From NCBI RefSeq assembly GCF_019083965.1, contig NZ_JAHRCY010000009.1, positions 248,001 through 312,000 on the forward strand: a DNA stretch of 64,000 nt, in the 5' to 3' direction. This DNA is from Catellatospora tritici (GTDB lineage: Bacteria; Actinomycetota; Actinomycetes; Mycobacteriales; Micromonosporaceae). Shown one piece after another: positions 25,663 to 34,550 of this stretch (within the stretch, counting starts at the first letter, position 1; the number at the start of each line of letters is the position of its first letter). The translations under genes and the position numbers were made by a program. The notes beneath the pieces are model-generated. The model searched no databases and had not been told where the DNA came from. It was given only the letters and a program-made list of their open reading frames with translations.

Positions 25663-28590
25663 ATGCGCTTCCGACCCGCGGCAGCCCGGTCTGGCCGTGC
25701 CGCCGCCGCGGCGCTGCTCGCCGCCGCCGCACTCACCGTCACCGGCCCCGCCCCCGCGCGGGCCGACGCCACCACCGCCGCCCACGGCACCCGCATCGCG
25801 GGGCAGTACACCGGCGTCTGGACCAGCCCGCCCACCAACCTCACCTCCGGCACCACCCAGGACGGCCCGATGCTCGGCAACGGCGACCTGGGGGTGGTGT
25901 CCGGCGGCCCGATCAGCAACCAGACGTTCTACGTCGGCAAGAACGACTTCTTCTCCGGCTCCACCCACGCGATCAAGCCGCTGGGCCGCATCGTCGTCGC
26001 CGCGGCGGGGCTGGCCGGGTCGTCGTACAACGTGGTGCAGGACATCCGGAACGCCGAGGTGCGCGGCACGTACGCCCTCGGCGGGCAGACGCTGACCACC
26101 ACCAGCTGGACCGACGCCAACCGGAACCTGTTCGTCACCTCGTTCACGCTGACCGGCGGGTCGACCCAGACCATCACGATCACGCTGCAGAACGGCGCGG
26201 GCGGCACCCCGACCGCGTCCAACGACGGCCGGGTGCTCAGCGCCGACGTGCAGGCCGACACCGGCGGCACCGGGGACCCCCGGGCCCGGATGGCCGCCCG
26301 CACGATCGGCGGCACGCAGTCGCTGTCGGGCAACCGGCTCACCCTGTCCCTGGCGCCGGGCACCACCTCGACGCTGGCCGTGGGCATCCTGTCCAGCATC
26401 GACACCGGCAGCTACCAGGCCAACGCGGTGTCGTTGGTGACCAACCTGACCCAGCCCGACGTCGACGGCTACAAGTCCGCACACCGCGGCTGGTGGTCGA
26501 ACTACTGGTCCCAGTCGTACGTCGAGATCCCGGACAAGGCGGTCGAGAAGAGCTGGTACGGCTCGCTGTACCTACTGGCCGCCTCCAGCCGCAACGGGAA
26601 GTACGCGCCCGGCCTGTGGGGCAACTGGATCACCGGGAACATGGGCTGGAACGGCGACTACCACACCAACTACAACTACGAGACGCCGTTCTACGCCGCC
26701 CTGCCGACCAACCGCCTCGACCAGGCCGGGGCGTACGACAAGCCCGTGCTCGACTGGCAGTCGCGCGCGCAGACCCTGGCCGGCCAGAACGGCTTCACCG
26801 GCGTGCTGTACCCGGTCGGCATCTCCCCGCTGGGCACCAGCGCCGACCTGGCGCTGCACAACCAGAAGTCCAACGCCGCCAACCTGGCCAGCAACATGGT
26901 GATGCGGTTCGAGCACACCTGGGACACCGGCTACGCCAACACGGTCTACCCGTGGCTCAAGCAGGTCGGCCTGTTCTGGCAGAACTACCTGGTCTGGGAC
27001 GCGGCGGGCAACCGGTACGTGATCACCAACGACGCCCCGCACGAGGGCCAGGCCTACCCGCAGACCAACAGCAGCATGTCGCTGGGCCTGGTGCACCTGC
27101 TGTTCCGGGGCCTGGTCGACATGAGCACCGCCCTCAACACCGACGCGACCCTGCGTTCCACCTGGCAGGACATCCTGTCGAAGCTGAGCAAGCCCGCCAC
27201 CATGACCCGCAACGGGCAGACCGTCGTACGCGAGACCGAGGTCGGCAGCGACTTCATCGACGACGGCAACGACATCGCCGCCCAGTTCATCTACCCCGGT
27301 GACCTGGTCGGCCTGGACAGCCCCGCCGCCGACCTGGCCAACGCCCGCAACACCATCGGCCAGCTCGCCAACGCCTGGCACGGCGGCAACGCCCCCGCCA
27401 CGTTCTACGCCGCCGCGGCCCGCGTCGGCTACAACCCGACCACCATCCTGTCGCACCTGCGCACCGAGGCGACGTCCAGCAGCTACCCGAACATGCACAT
27501 CCACCACAACGGCGGCGGCATCGAGAACCTCAACGCCGTCACCTCCGGCCTGTCGGAGATGCTGCTGCAGTCGTTCCAGAACAACATCCGGGTGTTTGCG
27601 ACCTGGCCGTCGGGCACCAACGCCAAGTTCGGTGACCTGAGCGCGTTCGGCGGGTTCCTGGTCTCCAGCGACCTGCGCGCCAACACCGCCCAGTACCTGC
27701 GGGTGGTCAGCCAGAAGGGCCGGTCGCTCACGTTCACCAACCCGTGGCCGGGACAGACTCTGGCGCTGTTCCGCAACGGCGCGGCGGCGGGGACCGTCTC
27801 CGGCACGAAGATCACCATCGCCACCTCGGCGGGCGAGACCCTGCACCTGGCCCCCAACGGCACCTCGTACGCCGAGATCCTGCGGCGGATGGATCTGCCG
27901 CTGGGCAGCAGCGGGGGCGGCACCACCGGCCCGACGTTCTACGCCGATATCAACTACGGCGGCAGCGCCGTCACGCTGGGCACCGGCAACTACGACCTGG
28001 CCCAACTGCAGGCCGCGGGGATCGCCAACGACAGCGTCTCGTCGATCCGCGTGCCGTCGGGCTACACCGTCACCGCGTACGCCGACGCGGGGTTCACCGG
28101 CACCTCGTGGGTCATCGGCGCCGACAACCCGAACCTGGGGAGCACCGGCAACAACGACGCCATCTCGTCGCTGCGCGTCACCAGCGGCGGGGCGGCCGGA
28201 ACCACCAGCCTGCGCGCCCACGCCAACAACAACCTGGTCAGCGCCGACAACGCGGGCGCACTGCCGCTGATCGCCAAGGCCACCACGGTGGGCGGCTGGG
28301 AGCAGTTCGACCTGATCAGCAACGCCGACGGAACCGTGAGCCTGCGGGCGCGGACCAACAGCAGCTTCGTGACCGCCGACAACGCCGGCGCGGCGCCGCT
28401 CATCGCCAACCGGGCCTCGATCGGCGCGTGGGAGAAGTTCGACCTGATCAACAACGCGAGCGGCAGCGTCAGCCTGCGCGCCCGCGCGAACAACAACATC
28501 GTCACCGCCGACAACGCCGGCGCGGCGCCGCTCATCGCCAACCGCACCGCCATCGGCCCGTGGGAGGAGTTCGACCTGATCACCAACTGA
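25663..28590 (+). CDS. Secreted GH95-like glycoside hydrolase with crystallin-like and fascin-like domains
   Basis: The 975-residue enzyme has an Ala-rich signal peptide (about 1-34, cleaved after ARA). The N-terminal beta domain has LGNGDLGVVSGGP, followed by an (alpha/alpha)6 catalytic region with WGNWITGNMGWNGDYHTNYN, RFEHTWDTGY and HEGQAYPQTNSSM, resembling GH95 alpha-fucosidase/galactosidase-like enzymes. From about 755 comes a beta/gamma-crystallin-like domain (TFYADINYGG, TGTSWVIGADNPNL). From about 845 there are three fascin-like repeats (SLRA..NN..V.ADNAGA.PLIA). ATG 25663 has GGGAGG 6 nt upstream. It likely releases sugars for the divergent importer. Confidence 0.88.
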   Translation: MRFRPAAARSGRAAAAALLAAAALTVTGPAPARADATTAAHGTRIAGQYTGVWTSPPTNLTSGTTQDGPMLGNGDLGVVSGGPISNQTFYVGKNDFFSGSTHAIKPLGRIVVAAAGLAGSSYNVVQDIRNAEVRGTYALGGQTLTTTSWTDANRNLFVTSFTLTGGSTQTITITLQNGAGGTPTASNDGRVLSADVQADTGGTGDPRARMAARTIGGTQSLSGNRLTLSLAPGTTSTLAVGILSSIDTGSYQANAVSLVTNLTQPDVDGYKSAHRGWWSNYWSQSYVEIPDKAVEKSWYGSLYLLAASSRNGKYAPGLWGNWITGNMGWNGDYHTNYNYETPFYAALPTNRLDQAGAYDKPVLDWQSRAQTLAGQNGFTGVLYPVGISPLGTSADLALHNQKSNAANLASNMVMRFEHTWDTGYANTVYPWLKQVGLFWQNYLVWDAAGNRYVITNDAPHEGQAYPQTNSSMSLGLVHLLFRGLVDMSTALNTDATLRSTWQDILSKLSKPATMTRNGQTVVRETEVGSDFIDDGNDIAAQFIYPGDLVGLDSPAADLANARNTIGQLANAWHGGNAPATFYAAAARVGYNPTTILSHLRTEATSSSYPNMHIHHNGGGIENLNAVTSGLSEMLLQSFQNNIRVFATWPSGTNAKFGDLSAFGGFLVSSDLRANTAQYLRVVSQKGRSLTFTNPWPGQTLALFRNGAAAGTVSGTKITIATSAGETLHLAPNGTSYAEILRRMDLPLGSSGGGTTGPTFYADINYGGSAVTLGTGNYDLAQLQAAGIANDSVSSIRVPSGYTVTAYADAGFTGTSWVIGADNPNLGSTGNNDAISSLRVTSGGAAGTTSLRAHANNNLVSADNAGALPLIAKATTVGGWEQFDLISNADGTVSLRARTNSSFVTADNAGAAPLIANRASIGAWEKFDLINNASGSVSLRARANNNIVTADNAGAAPLIANRTAIGPWEEFDLITN

Positions 28591-28594
28591 CGGC

Positions 28595-28628
28595 ACCCGG
28601 GCGGGCGGATCGCTCCGCCCGCCCGGGT
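28595..28628. terminator. Bidirectional terminator hairpin
   Basis: A perfect 15-bp stem (ACCCGGGCGGGCGGA at 28595-28609, TCGC loop, complement at 28614-28628) begins 4 nt after the GH95-like stop and precedes the end of the convergent STAS gene. Confidence 0.8.
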
Positions 28629-28641
28629 TCACCGCCGCGGT

Positions 28642-28956
28642 TCAGGTCAGGTACTCGGCGACGCCGGTGACCTGGAAGACGCGCCGCACGAACGGCGCGG
28701 TGTCGACGCACTTGAAGCCGACGCCGCGCTCATCGGCGTACTGGCGCACCCGCAGCAGCGCGGTGATCCCGGTGGAGTCGAGGAACAGCGTCTGCGACAG
28801 GTCGAGTTCGAGTCGGCGGCAGCCGGAGGAGTCGATCGCGGTGCACAGCCAGTCGGTGACCTCCTCGGTCACCGCCATGTCGATCTCGCCCGCCAGCGCG
28901 ACGCGGCAGACCTCGCCCTCGACCGCGGTCGTGTGGGTAACCCGTTTGTCCGCCAC
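28642..28956 (-). CDS. STAS-domain anti-sigma factor antagonist
   Basis: The 104-residue protein is a single STAS domain: GEVCRVALAGEIDMAVTEEV, then LELDLSQTLFLDSTGITALL with the conserved DS(T)G phosphorylation site. Such proteins bind and release anti-sigma kinases in partner switching. GTG 28956 has GGAGGAG about 6 nt upstream. No anti-sigma kinase or sigma gene is adjacent, so its partner lies elsewhere. Confidence 0.9.
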   Translation of the reverse strand: MADKRVTHTTAVEGEVCRVALAGEIDMAVTEEVTDWLCTAIDSSGCRRLELDLSQTLFLDSTGITALLRVRQYADERGVGFKCVDTAPFVRRVFQVTGVAEYLT

Positions 28957-29015
28957 GGCCACCTCCTCCGTCGGCGTGTACCCCGCACTCCGTCGCGACA
29001 AACCGAATCGGCACG

Positions 29016-29669
29016 TCACGGCCACAGCAGCGTGGTGCTCCAGCCGGCCGGTTCGCGCCAGTAGTGCAGCCGCACATGGCGGCGGTCGGGGCTGCCGTGG
29101 AAGAACTCGACCTCGTCGTGGGCCAGCACGTAGACGGTGTGGTCGGGGGCGACCGCGTCCGGGTCGGCGTCCAGGCGCGCGCGGGCCGCCTCGTACGCCC
29201 GTGCCAGCTCGCCCAGGTCGGCCAGCGGCTCGCTCTCGGGTCCGGCCAGGTCCGGGATCCGGGCGTACTGCGGCCGGGCGAGAGAATCGGCGGCGCTGCG
29301 CCGCGGGCTCGCGGGCTGGACCGTCCCGCCCACCCGGACCTGGCGGCCGATGCCGGGCCAGTAGAACGTCAGCGCCGCCGCCGGGTTGGCGGCCAGCTCG
29401 CGGCCCTTGCGACTGGTCGAGCGGGCGGTGAAGACCCAGCCCTCGGCTGTCACGTCGCGCAGCAGCACCACCCGGCCGCTGGGGCGCCCGGCCGCGTCCG
29501 CGGTCGACAGGTGCATCACCTGCGGCTCGGCGACCCCCTGCGCGACCGCCTCGGCGAACCAGGCCCGGAACAGCTCCGTCGGCTCGCCCGGCGCGGTCGC
29601 CGGGTCGAACCGCAGCTGCGGTCCGGCCATGACGGGCAGCGCGCGGATGGTGGCGGCGAGGTCGTCCAT
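29016..29669 (-). CDS. Pyridoxamine 5'-phosphate oxidase family protein (PdxH-like)
   Basis: The 217-residue FMN-binding split-barrel protein matches PNPOx: VMHLSTADAAGRPSGRVVLLRDV, GWVFTARSTSRKGRELAANP, ALTFYWPGIGRQVRVGG and the C-terminal VEFFHGSPDRRHVRLHYWREPAGW. PdxH oxidises PNP/PMP to PLP. Some residues differ from housekeeping PdxH, so a related specificity is possible. ATG 29669 lies 6 nt after a TATCCT box, which supports a leaderless start rather than the upstream GTG at 29690. Confidence 0.87.
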   Translation of the reverse strand: MDDLAATIRALPVMAGPQLRFDPATAPGEPTELFRAWFAEAVAQGVAEPQVMHLSTADAAGRPSGRVVLLRDVTAEGWVFTARSTSRKGRELAANPAAALTFYWPGIGRQVRVGGTVQPASPRRSAADSLARPQYARIPDLAGPESEPLADLGELARAYEAARARLDADPDAVAPDHTVYVLAHDEVEFFHGSPDRRHVRLHYWREPAGWSTTLLWP

Positions 29670-29720
29670 GTCCGCAGGATAGTGCGGCACGGGTACCCGT
29701 CCTGGCGGCGATCGGCTGGG

Positions 29721-30896
29721 CTAACCCGCGGCCAGCGCGAACCCGTCACCGGCCACGAGCGGTCCGACGTCGTCGAGGCTCGTCTGGACGGTGACGGGGG
29801 CGGCGCGCCTGGTGGTGCTGCCGTCGCCGAGTTGGCCGCGGTCGTTGCCGCCCCAGGCGAGCACGACCGCGTCGTCCCGGCGCGACAGCGCGTAGCTGGT
29901 ATGGAACCCGGCCGCGACGGCGCGCGCCCCGCTCAGGCCGGACACGGCGACCGGGCGGTCACGCAGGCCGCCGAACGTGCCGATGCCCAGCTCGCCGTCC
30001 TGGTTGTCGCCCCAGGCCCAGACCCTGCCGTCCTCGAGGAGCGCGAGGCTGTGGTCGAGACCGGCGGCGACGGCGCGTACTTCCGCCAGCCCCCACACGG
30101 TCGCCGGCAGCGGGTCCGGCGCGCCGACGGTGCCGCGGCCCAGCTGGCCGACGTCGTCGGCGCCCCACGAGCGGACCGTGCCGTCCTTGAGCAGGGCCAG
30201 CACATGCCCGCTGCCCGCGGCGAGGGCGCGTACGCCGCTCAGCCCGTGCACCGGCGCGGGGGTCGGGTCGTTGGTCCCGACGGTGCCGTTGCCGAGCACC
30301 CCGGCACTGTTGTTGCCCCAGGCCAGCACGGTGCCGTCGGCAAGCAGGGCCAGGGAGTAACTGTCGCGGGCGGCGATGGCGCGTACGTGCTTGAGGCCCG
30401 GGACCGGCACGGGTGTGGTGCGCAGGCCGCCCAGCACACCGAGGCCGAGCTGGCCGCTGGTGTTGTCGCCCCAGGCGCGGACCGTGCCGTCCTCGAGCAG
30501 GGCCAGGGCGTGCACGGAACCAGCCGCGACCTGGCGTACGCCGGACAGGCCCGCCACCACGCCCGGGGTGGTGTGTGCGTCCTGCGTGCCGTCGCCGAGC
30601 GGGCCGCGCTCGTTGCCGCCCCAGGCCCGGACGGTCCCGTTGGCCAGCAGCGCGATGCCGTACGCCGTACCGGCGCCGAGCTGCCGGACCTTCCGCAGGT
30701 CCGAGACTGCCACGGGCGTGTGCCGCTGCTGGTCGGTCGCGTCGCCCAGCTGGCCGGTGCTGTTGTCGCCCCAGGCCACGGCGGCTCGTGACGTCTCCCG
30801 GTCCTGCCCCGCCCACGCACCGGTGGCGGTCAGCGCCGCCAGCAGTGCTCCTACGGCTGCCGCGCTCGCCAAGCGCCGTGCCGGCCTGCGTCCCAT
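29721..30896 (-). CDS. Secreted RCC1-repeat (seven-bladed propeller) protein
   Basis: The 391-residue protein has a signal peptide (cleavage near AWA, residue 29) and seven RCC1-type repeats of about 50 residues. Each is recognisable by G.N..GQLG.G.. and AIAA...SLALL.DGTV.AWG; seven repeats fill one closed propeller. In eukaryotes RCC1 is a nuclear exchange factor; in bacteria these are secreted proteins of unknown role, perhaps binding surfaces or carbohydrate. ATG 30896 follows GGGGAG at 5 nt. It diverges from the adenosine deaminase gene. Confidence 0.88.
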   Translation of the reverse strand: MGRRPARRLASAAAVGALLAALTATGAWAGQDRETSRAAVAWGDNSTGQLGDATDQQRHTPVAVSDLRKVRQLGAGTAYGIALLANGTVRAWGGNERGPLGDGTQDAHTTPGVVAGLSGVRQVAAGSVHALALLEDGTVRAWGDNTSGQLGLGVLGGLRTTPVPVPGLKHVRAIAARDSYSLALLADGTVLAWGNNSAGVLGNGTVGTNDPTPAPVHGLSGVRALAAGSGHVLALLKDGTVRSWGADDVGQLGRGTVGAPDPLPATVWGLAEVRAVAAGLDHSLALLEDGRVWAWGDNQDGELGIGTFGGLRDRPVAVSGLSGARAVAAGFHTSYALSRRDDAVVLAWGGNDRGQLGDGSTTRRAAPVTVQTSLDDVGPLVAGDGFALAAG

Positions 30897-31034
30897 GCCA
30901 CTCCCCGCTTGCTGACCCTCGCCCTTTGTACCGTCGCCACCCAGGTCGGCCCTGTTCGACACGCCAGTCGAGCCGGCCTGGTCCGCTGGTCGGGGCGGTT
31001 CGACAGCCGTCGGTACGGCGATAGCCTGGCGGTT

Positions 31035-31994
31035 ATGCGCGACCTGACCACACTGCCCAAGGCCAACCTGCACCTGCACCTGACCGGCTCGATGCGGCCG
31101 GCGACGCTGGCGGAGCTGGCGGCGCGGGCCGGGCTGCCGGTGCCGGACGCGATCCCGGCGGGGGCGCACGGGTGGGAGGCGTTCCAGTCGCGGTACGACC
31201 TGGCGCGGGCGGTGCTGCGTACCGCCGACGACATCGCCCGGGTCGTCACCGAGGCCGCCGAGGACGACGCCGCCTGCGGCGCGGGGTGGACCGAGCTGCA
31301 GGTCGACCCGTCCTCCTACGCCGAACGGCTGGGTGGATACGAGGCGGTCGTGGAGACGGTGCTGGCCGCCGCCGGTGACCGGATGGGCGTCATCCTGGCC
31401 GCGAGCTGGGCCGCGCCGCCGGAACACGCCATACGGACCGCCAAGCTGGCCGCCCGGTACGCCGGGCGGGGTGTGGTCGGGTACGGGCTGTCCAATGACG
31501 AGCGGCGCGGCCGGGTGGAGGACTTCGTGCCCGCGTTCCGGGTGGCCGCTGAGGCGGGGCTGATCGCGGTGCCGCACGGTGGGTTCTACGAGGGTGCGTG
31601 GCACGTGCGCGCGTGTGTCGAGCGGCTGGGCGCGGCCCGGGTGGGCCACGGGCTGACCGCGTACGCCGACCCGGCCACGCTGGAGCTGCTCGCCGAGCGG
31701 AACGTCGCGCTGGAGCTCTGCCCGACGTCGTACCCGCCGCTGGGGGTGGCCGAGCTGGCCGGGCTGCCGGTGCGGAAACTGCTGGCGGCGGGCGTGCCGG
31801 TGGCGCTGGGCACCGACGACCCGCTGCTGTTCGGCGCCGACCTGGCCGGGCAGTACGCCCTGGCCCGCGACCACCTCGCGCTCACCGACGAGGAGCTGGC
31901 CGCGCTGGCCCGGCACTCGATCACCGCCTCGGCCGCTCCAGCAGAACGCACGAAGCAACTGCTCGCCGATGTCGCCGCGTGGCTCACCCGGTGA
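31035..31994 (+). CDS. add: Adenosine deaminase family protein
   Basis: The 319-residue TIM-barrel amidohydrolase has the ADA metal ligands: LPKANLHLHLTGS at the N-terminus, VPHGGFYEG, RVGHGL and the catalytic LGTDDPLLFG. It deaminates adenosine or a related aminopurine in salvage; adenine or aminodeoxyfutalosine activity cannot be excluded. ATG 31035 lies 7 nt after TAGCCT, suggesting leaderless translation. It is a single-gene unit. Confidence 0.9.
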   Translation: MRDLTTLPKANLHLHLTGSMRPATLAELAARAGLPVPDAIPAGAHGWEAFQSRYDLARAVLRTADDIARVVTEAAEDDAACGAGWTELQVDPSSYAERLGGYEAVVETVLAAAGDRMGVILAASWAAPPEHAIRTAKLAARYAGRGVVGYGLSNDERRGRVEDFVPAFRVAAEAGLIAVPHGGFYEGAWHVRACVERLGAARVGHGLTAYADPATLELLAERNVALELCPTSYPPLGVAELAGLPVRKLLAAGVPVALGTDDPLLFGADLAGQYALARDHLALTDEELAALARHSITASAAPAERTKQLLADVAAWLTR

Positions 31995-32091
31995 TGCTGC
32001 GGGTGCCGTAAGCCGTCAGATCGCCGCGGGGAACCAAGGTCAAGCGCCATGACGGCACGTCCAGGTCGAATAGCGGACCTTGGAGCCCAAG

Positions 32092-32772
32092 ATGCGACAA
32101 ACCAATCTCAGCGCGGAGTCGGCCGAGTACGCCGACGCCCGCGAGCAGCTACGTCAGGCCGAGATCGAGCTGATGCGCCATCGGGAACGGGTCGCCGAGC
32201 TGCGGCGGGCGCTGCCGCCCGGTCCTGTCGTCACCGACTACGAGTTCGAGCAGGGCCCGGCCGACCTGGACGCCGGTGACGAGCCGGTCACCACCGTCCG
32301 GCTCAGCGAACTGTTCACCCGGCCCGGCCGCGACCTGGTCCTCTACCACCTCATGTACGGCAAGAAGCAGACCGACCCGTGCCCGATGTGCACCATGTGG
32401 ATCGACGGGTTCAACGGGATCGCCCGCCACCTCGCGCAGACCGTCGACCTCGCGATCGTCGCGGCGGCGGACACGCCCGCGCTGCGCGCCCACGGCCGTA
32501 GCCGGGGATGGACGAACCTGCGCCTGCTCAGCGCCGGATCCGGCACCTTCAAGTACGACCTCGGCAGCGAGGACGCCGACGGTGTCCAGGACTCGACGGT
32601 GTCGGTGTTCACCCGCGACGACGACGGTTCGATCCGCCACTCCTACTCGGCGCACCCCCGCATGGCCGACGACATCGACCAGCGCGGCATCGACCTGCTC
32701 TGCCCGGTCTGGCACATCCTGGACCTGACCCGGCAGGGCCGGGACGACTGGTTCGCCGCACTCACCTACTAG
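32092..32772 (+). CDS. DUF899 family thioredoxin-like protein
   Basis: The 226-residue protein matches DUF899: YADAREQLRQAEIELMRHRERVAELRRALPPG, LVLYHLMYG, CPMCTMWIDGFNG and TVSVFTRDDDGSIRHSYS. The fold is thioredoxin-like with a CPMC pair where a redox centre would be. Function is unestablished. ATG 32092 follows GGAG at 6 nt. Confidence 0.9.
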   Translation: MRQTNLSAESAEYADAREQLRQAEIELMRHRERVAELRRALPPGPVVTDYEFEQGPADLDAGDEPVTTVRLSELFTRPGRDLVLYHLMYGKKQTDPCPMCTMWIDGFNGIARHLAQTVDLAIVAAADTPALRAHGRSRGWTNLRLLSAGSGTFKYDLGSEDADGVQDSTVSVFTRDDDGSIRHSYSAHPRMADDIDQRGIDLLCPVWHILDLTRQGRDDWFAALTY

Positions 32773-32820
32773 ACCGGCCCGCCGCCGTCGTGGCGTCGAA
32801 GCCGAAGCCTACGATCAGGC

Positions 32821-33135
32821 GTGATCACCTGTGTCGTCGAGTACGTCATCGATCCGGCGAAGGTCTCCGCCTTCGAGCAGTTCGGTCGCCGATGGATGGA
32901 GCTGGTCGACCTGCACGGCGGCGTCCACCACGGCTACTTCCTGCCCGCCGAGGGTGCCAGCGACAAGGCCCTGGCGCTGTTCAGCTTCCCCAGCCTCGCC
33001 GCGTACGAGGTGTACCGGCAGCGGTTCGGCACCGACCCCGACTTCATCGCGGCCGACCGCATCAGGGACGACAGCGGCTGTGTGCTGCGCTACGAACGCA
33101 CGTTCATGCGCCCGCTGCTCCCAGAGCGCGGCTAA
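32821..33135 (+). CDS. NIPSNAP family protein
   Basis: The 104-residue protein is a ferredoxin-like NIPSNAP dimeric barrel: CVVEYVIDPAKVSAFEQFGRRWMELV, GVHHGYFLPAEG and ALFSFPSLAAYEVYRQRF. Its role is unknown. GTG 32821 lies 5 nt after TACGAT, consistent with leaderless start. Its 3' end overlaps the opposing PIG-L gene by 4 bp. Confidence 0.9.
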   Translation: MITCVVEYVIDPAKVSAFEQFGRRWMELVDLHGGVHHGYFLPAEGASDKALALFSFPSLAAYEVYRQRFGTDPDFIAADRIRDDSGCVLRYERTFMRPLLPERG

Positions 33136-33857
33136 GTCCGGTACAGCTCGAAAGCGGTGGCCCGGCGCCCGCCGAAGCTCGGCGCGACCAGGTCGGCCTG
33201 CCACTGCAGGAACTCGCGTGGCGAGGCCATCGGATTCTGCCCGAGCGCCTGCAGGTAGGTGCGGTGCGCGCTGAGCGACGCCACGGCCCGGTCGAGACTG
33301 TCGGTGACGTCGACGGCGTGCGTCGGCCGCGGTGAACCGCCGACGGCGACGTAGGCGACACCCGCCCACGGTTGCAGGCCGAGCCCCAGCAGCTCCGGGA
33401 AGATCCACCGGTTGCCCGCGTCGGCGACCGCGTCCAGCACGGCACGACCGACATGGCGGTGGTCCGGCGAGTTCCAGCCGTCGCCCGGCCAGCTGTCGTG
33501 CAGGTTGGTGGTGACGACCAGCTGCGGAGTGTGGCGGCGTATGGCCGCGGCCAGGTCCCGCCGCAGGTCCAGGCCGTACTCGATGACGCCGTCGTGGTGG
33601 TCGAGGAACTCCACCTGCGCCACGCCCACCGCCGCCGCGGCGGCGCGCTGCTCGGCTTCGCGCAGCCCCCCGCACTCGTGCGGGGGCAGCGTGTCGATCC
33701 CGGCCTCGCCCCGGGTCACCAGCAGGTATCGCACGTCCTTGCCGGCCGCCGTCCACGCCGCGACCGCACCGGCCACGCCGTACTCCAGGTCGTCGGGGTG
33801 TGCGGCGATCGCCAACGCTCGGGTCCACTGCTGCGGCATCGGCTCCAGCTGCTCCAC
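33132..33857 (-). CDS. PIG-L/LmbE family deacetylase
   Basis: The 241-residue zinc hydrolase has the PIG-L signature AIAAHPDDLEYGVAGAVA, then LLVTRGEAG, VEFLDHHDG, and WNSPDHRHVGRAVLDAVADAG with the second zinc His. The family removes N-acetyl groups from GlcNAc-linked substrates such as mycothiol precursors. The actual substrate is unknown. GTG 33857 lies 6 nt after TAGGGT (leaderless); ATG 33839 with GGAG upstream is an alternative. Confidence 0.9.
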   Translation of the reverse strand: MEQLEPMPQQWTRALAIAAHPDDLEYGVAGAVAAWTAAGKDVRYLLVTRGEAGIDTLPPHECGGLREAEQRAAAAAVGVAQVEFLDHHDGVIEYGLDLRRDLAAAIRRHTPQLVVTTNLHDSWPGDGWNSPDHRHVGRAVLDAVADAGNRWIFPELLGLGLQPWAGVAYVAVGGSPRPTHAVDVTDSLDRAVASLSAHRTYLQALGQNPMASPREFLQWQADLVAPSFGGRRATAFELYRT

Positions 33858-33986
33858 GACCCGACCCTATGCGCCACTGACTTCGGCGAACCCCGATTCA
33901 GGCGGAGAGCTGCCTGAGTGGCCGGTGTGGCGGGTCCGCAGCGCAAAGTGCTGGCGGCTCCGAGGCATGGGCGACATGATCGGGCG

Positions 33987-34550
33987 ATGGACGCACCTGC
34001 CAGCCAATGGTTTCCTGATGAACCTGGGCGTAACGCCGCAGAGGCCGCGTATCTCGATCAGCTGCGGCAGGAGGCGGCCGATTGGACCGTGGCGGGCATC
34101 TGTCCCGAGGACACCGCGTCGCAGGTGTGGTTCACGCCGCTGTACCTCGAGCTGGAGATTCCAGGTCTTGCGGTTCCACAGAACACCCTCCAGGTCGCGT
34201 ACTGGACCAACCACCCGCGCGGGCACGCGCTAGACGGCATGTGGGGCGACGAGCACCTGCTGGACAACCCCCATCGCGAAGACCTCACCGCGTGCGGTGC
34301 GACCGTCGACCCCGAGGAGTGCGCGAGCTGGACGGCCGCCTGGCTGCTGCGGCAGCTGCGACGGTCGATCGTCAGGCAGGAGTGGCTCTCCGGTGATCGC
34401 GTGGTCGCCGCCACATGGCGCTTCGACGACACGGGCCGAGTCCTGCACGCGACCGGCAGCAGTCGACGCCGCTTCCTGCGCCGCCGCGCGGACCGGGTCG
34501 TCGAGGTGCGGTGGTGGGAAGCTCCGGTTGTCAGGCGGAGAGCTGTTTGA
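33987..34550 (+). CDS. Hypothetical protein
   Basis: The 187-residue soluble, acidic protein begins MDAPASQWFPDEPG. It shows QEAADWTVAGICPEDTASQVWFTPLYLELEIPG and a basic C-terminus (SSRRRFLRRRADRVVEVRWWE). No family is recognised. ATG 33987 lies 6 nt after CATGAT, a possible -10. Its last 20 bp overlap the end of the convergent MarR gene. Confidence 0.75.
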   Translation: MDAPASQWFPDEPGRNAAEAAYLDQLRQEAADWTVAGICPEDTASQVWFTPLYLELEIPGLAVPQNTLQVAYWTNHPRGHALDGMWGDEHLLDNPHREDLTACGATVDPEECASWTAAWLLRQLRRSIVRQEWLSGDRVVAATWRFDDTGRVLHATGSSRRRFLRRRADRVVEVRWWEAPVVRRRAV

